Source: Hirudinaria manillensis (Eukaryota > Annelida > Clitellata > Hirudinida > Hirudinidae). Taken from it: a DNA stretch of 64,000 nt. Shown piece after piece: positions 61,733 through 64,000 of the stretch; position 1 is the stretch's first letter; each line of letters begins with the position of its first letter. Where the stretch lies: the NCBI GenBank assembly GCA_034509925.1, contig CM067530.1, forward strand, positions 4,163,501 to 4,227,500. The letters run 5' to 3'. Both the position numbers and the translations under genes were made by a program. Under the pieces are notes generated by a model. That model saw only the letters and a list, made by a program, of their open reading frames with translations. It was not told the DNA's origin and made no database searches.

Positions 61733-64000
61733 TTCACTTATTCCAAACCAACCAATTGACTTTAAATCAAGGCATCCAGTGTCGTCATTTATCTCTTATT
61801 ATCGTCCATCCAATGAAATCTCTCCGGCAAAGAACCACGCAATTTCCTTGTTTTTATTCTTTGCTCGATTCTCTTGGCATCCATCGTTGGACGATAATAG
61901 GGACGGGGATTAATAAATTCATTAAATTTCTTTGCTTACGTCGAATATTTGCTTGCATTATCTTATATCTATGCTGCTGTCTTTGAAAAGAATCTGAGAT
62001 TTTAATTTGTTTCGTGAACCAATTTACATAATTTATTAAAAATAATTTCAAACGTAGAACTTTTCAATTTTTTTTTAACCTTAAAATAAAAATTTGCTGC
62101 ATGAATATTCATAGCAGTAACTTAATTATTCATAAATTCCTTATTCGGGTGAATTGGATGAAAATCAGTTGTTTATTTTGAATAAATATTATAATATACA
62201 TTATAATATTTATTTTGAATAAATATTATAATATACATTATAATATACAAATTAGGATTAGAAGCACAAACAAAGCAAGAGATGTAGAATCCTCTGACAT
62301 GCAAACAAAGCAGGGCAGTGCAGTGTCTCCTGACATACAAACAAAGCAAAAACATACAAAGCCAACGACAAACAATTCTCAACAGAAGACAAATAAGGTG
62401 AAATAGGAAGAAATAGAATTCCATCGTAAACACAGAGTTTCAGTTTTCCTCAGAATATCGGAGGTTGACGTCGTATTTATTGGATTTACAAATTTATTCA
62501 TTTTATTTATTTTATTTTATTCATTTTTTTTTAAATTGAGAAATCACAGAATTAACATTTATTGTATTAATATAAATCGAATTTAAATTATTTTTGGAAT
62601 TTAACGATGCAAAGTGACTTTTGACTTTAAAATATCTTCATTTCATTGATAACCATTGTGTTGTTTGTGGCTGAAAAAAAGAATTCATTCAACAATTTAT
62701 TTATTTCTTTGGTTTTGTTTAAAAATTATTTTAAATTAAACTTTTCTAAAATTATATTTTCAACTTTTAAAACTTCACTCAGACATTAAGTCATTGAATT
62801 TCAAGCAAATTTCCATTGCTTTGAAGAAATTTCAAAAATTAAAGAGTTTCAAATTTATTTTGAGAATTTATTTTTATTTCGCAAAATTATTTTTAAAATG
62901 TTTTAAATTTCAATTTCTGTTGAAAATTTTCCTCTACGAAGTTTGAAACACGTTTCATTCATTTGTCGTTTGTTTTGTTTTTTTTTTTTTTTGAAAATAT
63001 TTAATTTATCCCCATAAATAATAACAATAACAGTCGTAATTACAATATAATAACAAAACACGAGTTTAAATATATCTTGGTCAACGGAACCCACAGGAAT
63101 AGGCGCTACATAAATGATTCAGCGCCTCAGATGCCACGAATGCAGCGCTAGATAAATTGACGTTCCGAAAATAATTTTTGTTTGGCAACAAAAAATGATG
63201 GCACGAACAAAGGTTGCGAGGTTTCAGAAGTAAATCCTGATTTTCAGAACATTTTGCGGCTCCAATGTTTTTCCATCTTTCAGTTTCTGTTTCACTCGGA
63301 AGTTTTTAAAAGTTAACTCGGATTAAAGCTTCGAATGAAACGTGTTTAACTTTTTTAAAAAATATTTTTAAATAAAACGGTTTACGATTGAAATAAATGG
63401 AATAAATAAATAAATTGTTGTAAATTAGAAATTATGTTTTGGATGATTTTATACGATTTTAAACTTAAAATATGATTATTTTAAGAATGAGATGAAATTT
63501 AATTGGATTTAAGCCAAGAAAGGAAAATGATTTCGAATGAAAATATATAAAATTATTATTAATATTATTATTATTATTGTTATTGTTATTATTATTATTA
63601 TTATTTCAATGACTTGAAAATATGCGAACAACTGGCAGGATGAAATTGTCAAAATGCATAGAATTTTATGCGTCCATGAAATTAGATTTTATTGTGAATT
63701 AAATATGGCGGCATTGAAAGTTGATGGCAGCAATAACAGCCCCATCACAACGTGGCTCCAGTGTCGTCTGCTCTGCAATTTAAATCTAATTTTTAAATAA
63801 TTCAGCGGATATTCTGCGAATTATTCGGACGAATAAAATCGCATAAATTATTATTAATATATTCATATTAACGTCAACAGAGAAAGTCATTAATAATCAA
63901 TCAAATGCATAATACTTCGTCGATCTCGAGAACGTGTCTCGCGGTGCATTGTATACGTTTACCTGCATTATCATAATTTATTAATTTATTCATGGTGTCA
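61733..64000. other. AT-rich non-coding DNA to the window edge
   Basis: No gene was recognised on either strand. It contains a palindromic duplicated AT block at 62185-62250, poly-T and ATT tracts, and short open frames of repetitive composition. Confidence 0.55.

Overview
The window is 64 kb of AT-rich metazoan genomic DNA. Genes are split by many short GT-AG introns packed with ATT/AAT and GAT/ATC microsatellites. Vav, pp-GalNAc-transferase, Integrator subunit 5, THOC3, BiP/GRP78 and a globin with the classical animal intron positions make it an animal. The intron style and the gene mix suggest an invertebrate, possibly a lophotrochozoan such as an annelid. That assignment is inference, not proof.

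Layout. 1-5.2 kb (-): a secreted protein with two complete von Willebrand A domains followed by single-exon cysteine-rich modules; it runs off the left edge. 9.8-12.9 kb (-): a paralogous gene with a related leader exon and nine cysteine-rich module exons but no VWA domain. 13.5-16.5 kb (-): a decayed R2-like (restriction-like endonuclease) non-LTR retrotransposon ending beside a pure ATT microsatellite. 17.4-20.1 kb (+): a polypeptide GalNAc-transferase. 21.1-23.7 kb (-): BiP/HSPA5 ending in KDEL, with a TATA box and ER-stress-type CCAAT elements. 24.6-25.0 kb: a hairpin-rich putative MITE. 25.1-30.8 kb (+): Integrator subunit 5 in 20 exons. 30.9-31.2 kb (-): a possible small membrane-protein ORF. 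31.7-45.0 kb (+): a 28-exon Vav guanine-nucleotide exchange factor. 47.2-49.8 kb (-): a globin with a long N-terminal extension. 50.4-52.9 kb (+): THOC3, a WD40 subunit of THO/TREX. 53-64 kb: no gene I can name; microsatellites, tRNA-like fragments and one possible orphan terminal exon pair.

Most genes here are unrelated housekeeping or signalling genes, not an operon-like system. The exception is the pair of VWA/cysteine-module genes, which look like tandem paralogs evolving by exon duplication. I modelled exons by hand, requiring consensus splice sites, continuous reading phase and family similarity. Splice phases closed for all seven principal genes, which is strong internal support. Family names come from recognition of protein sequence, not from a database search.
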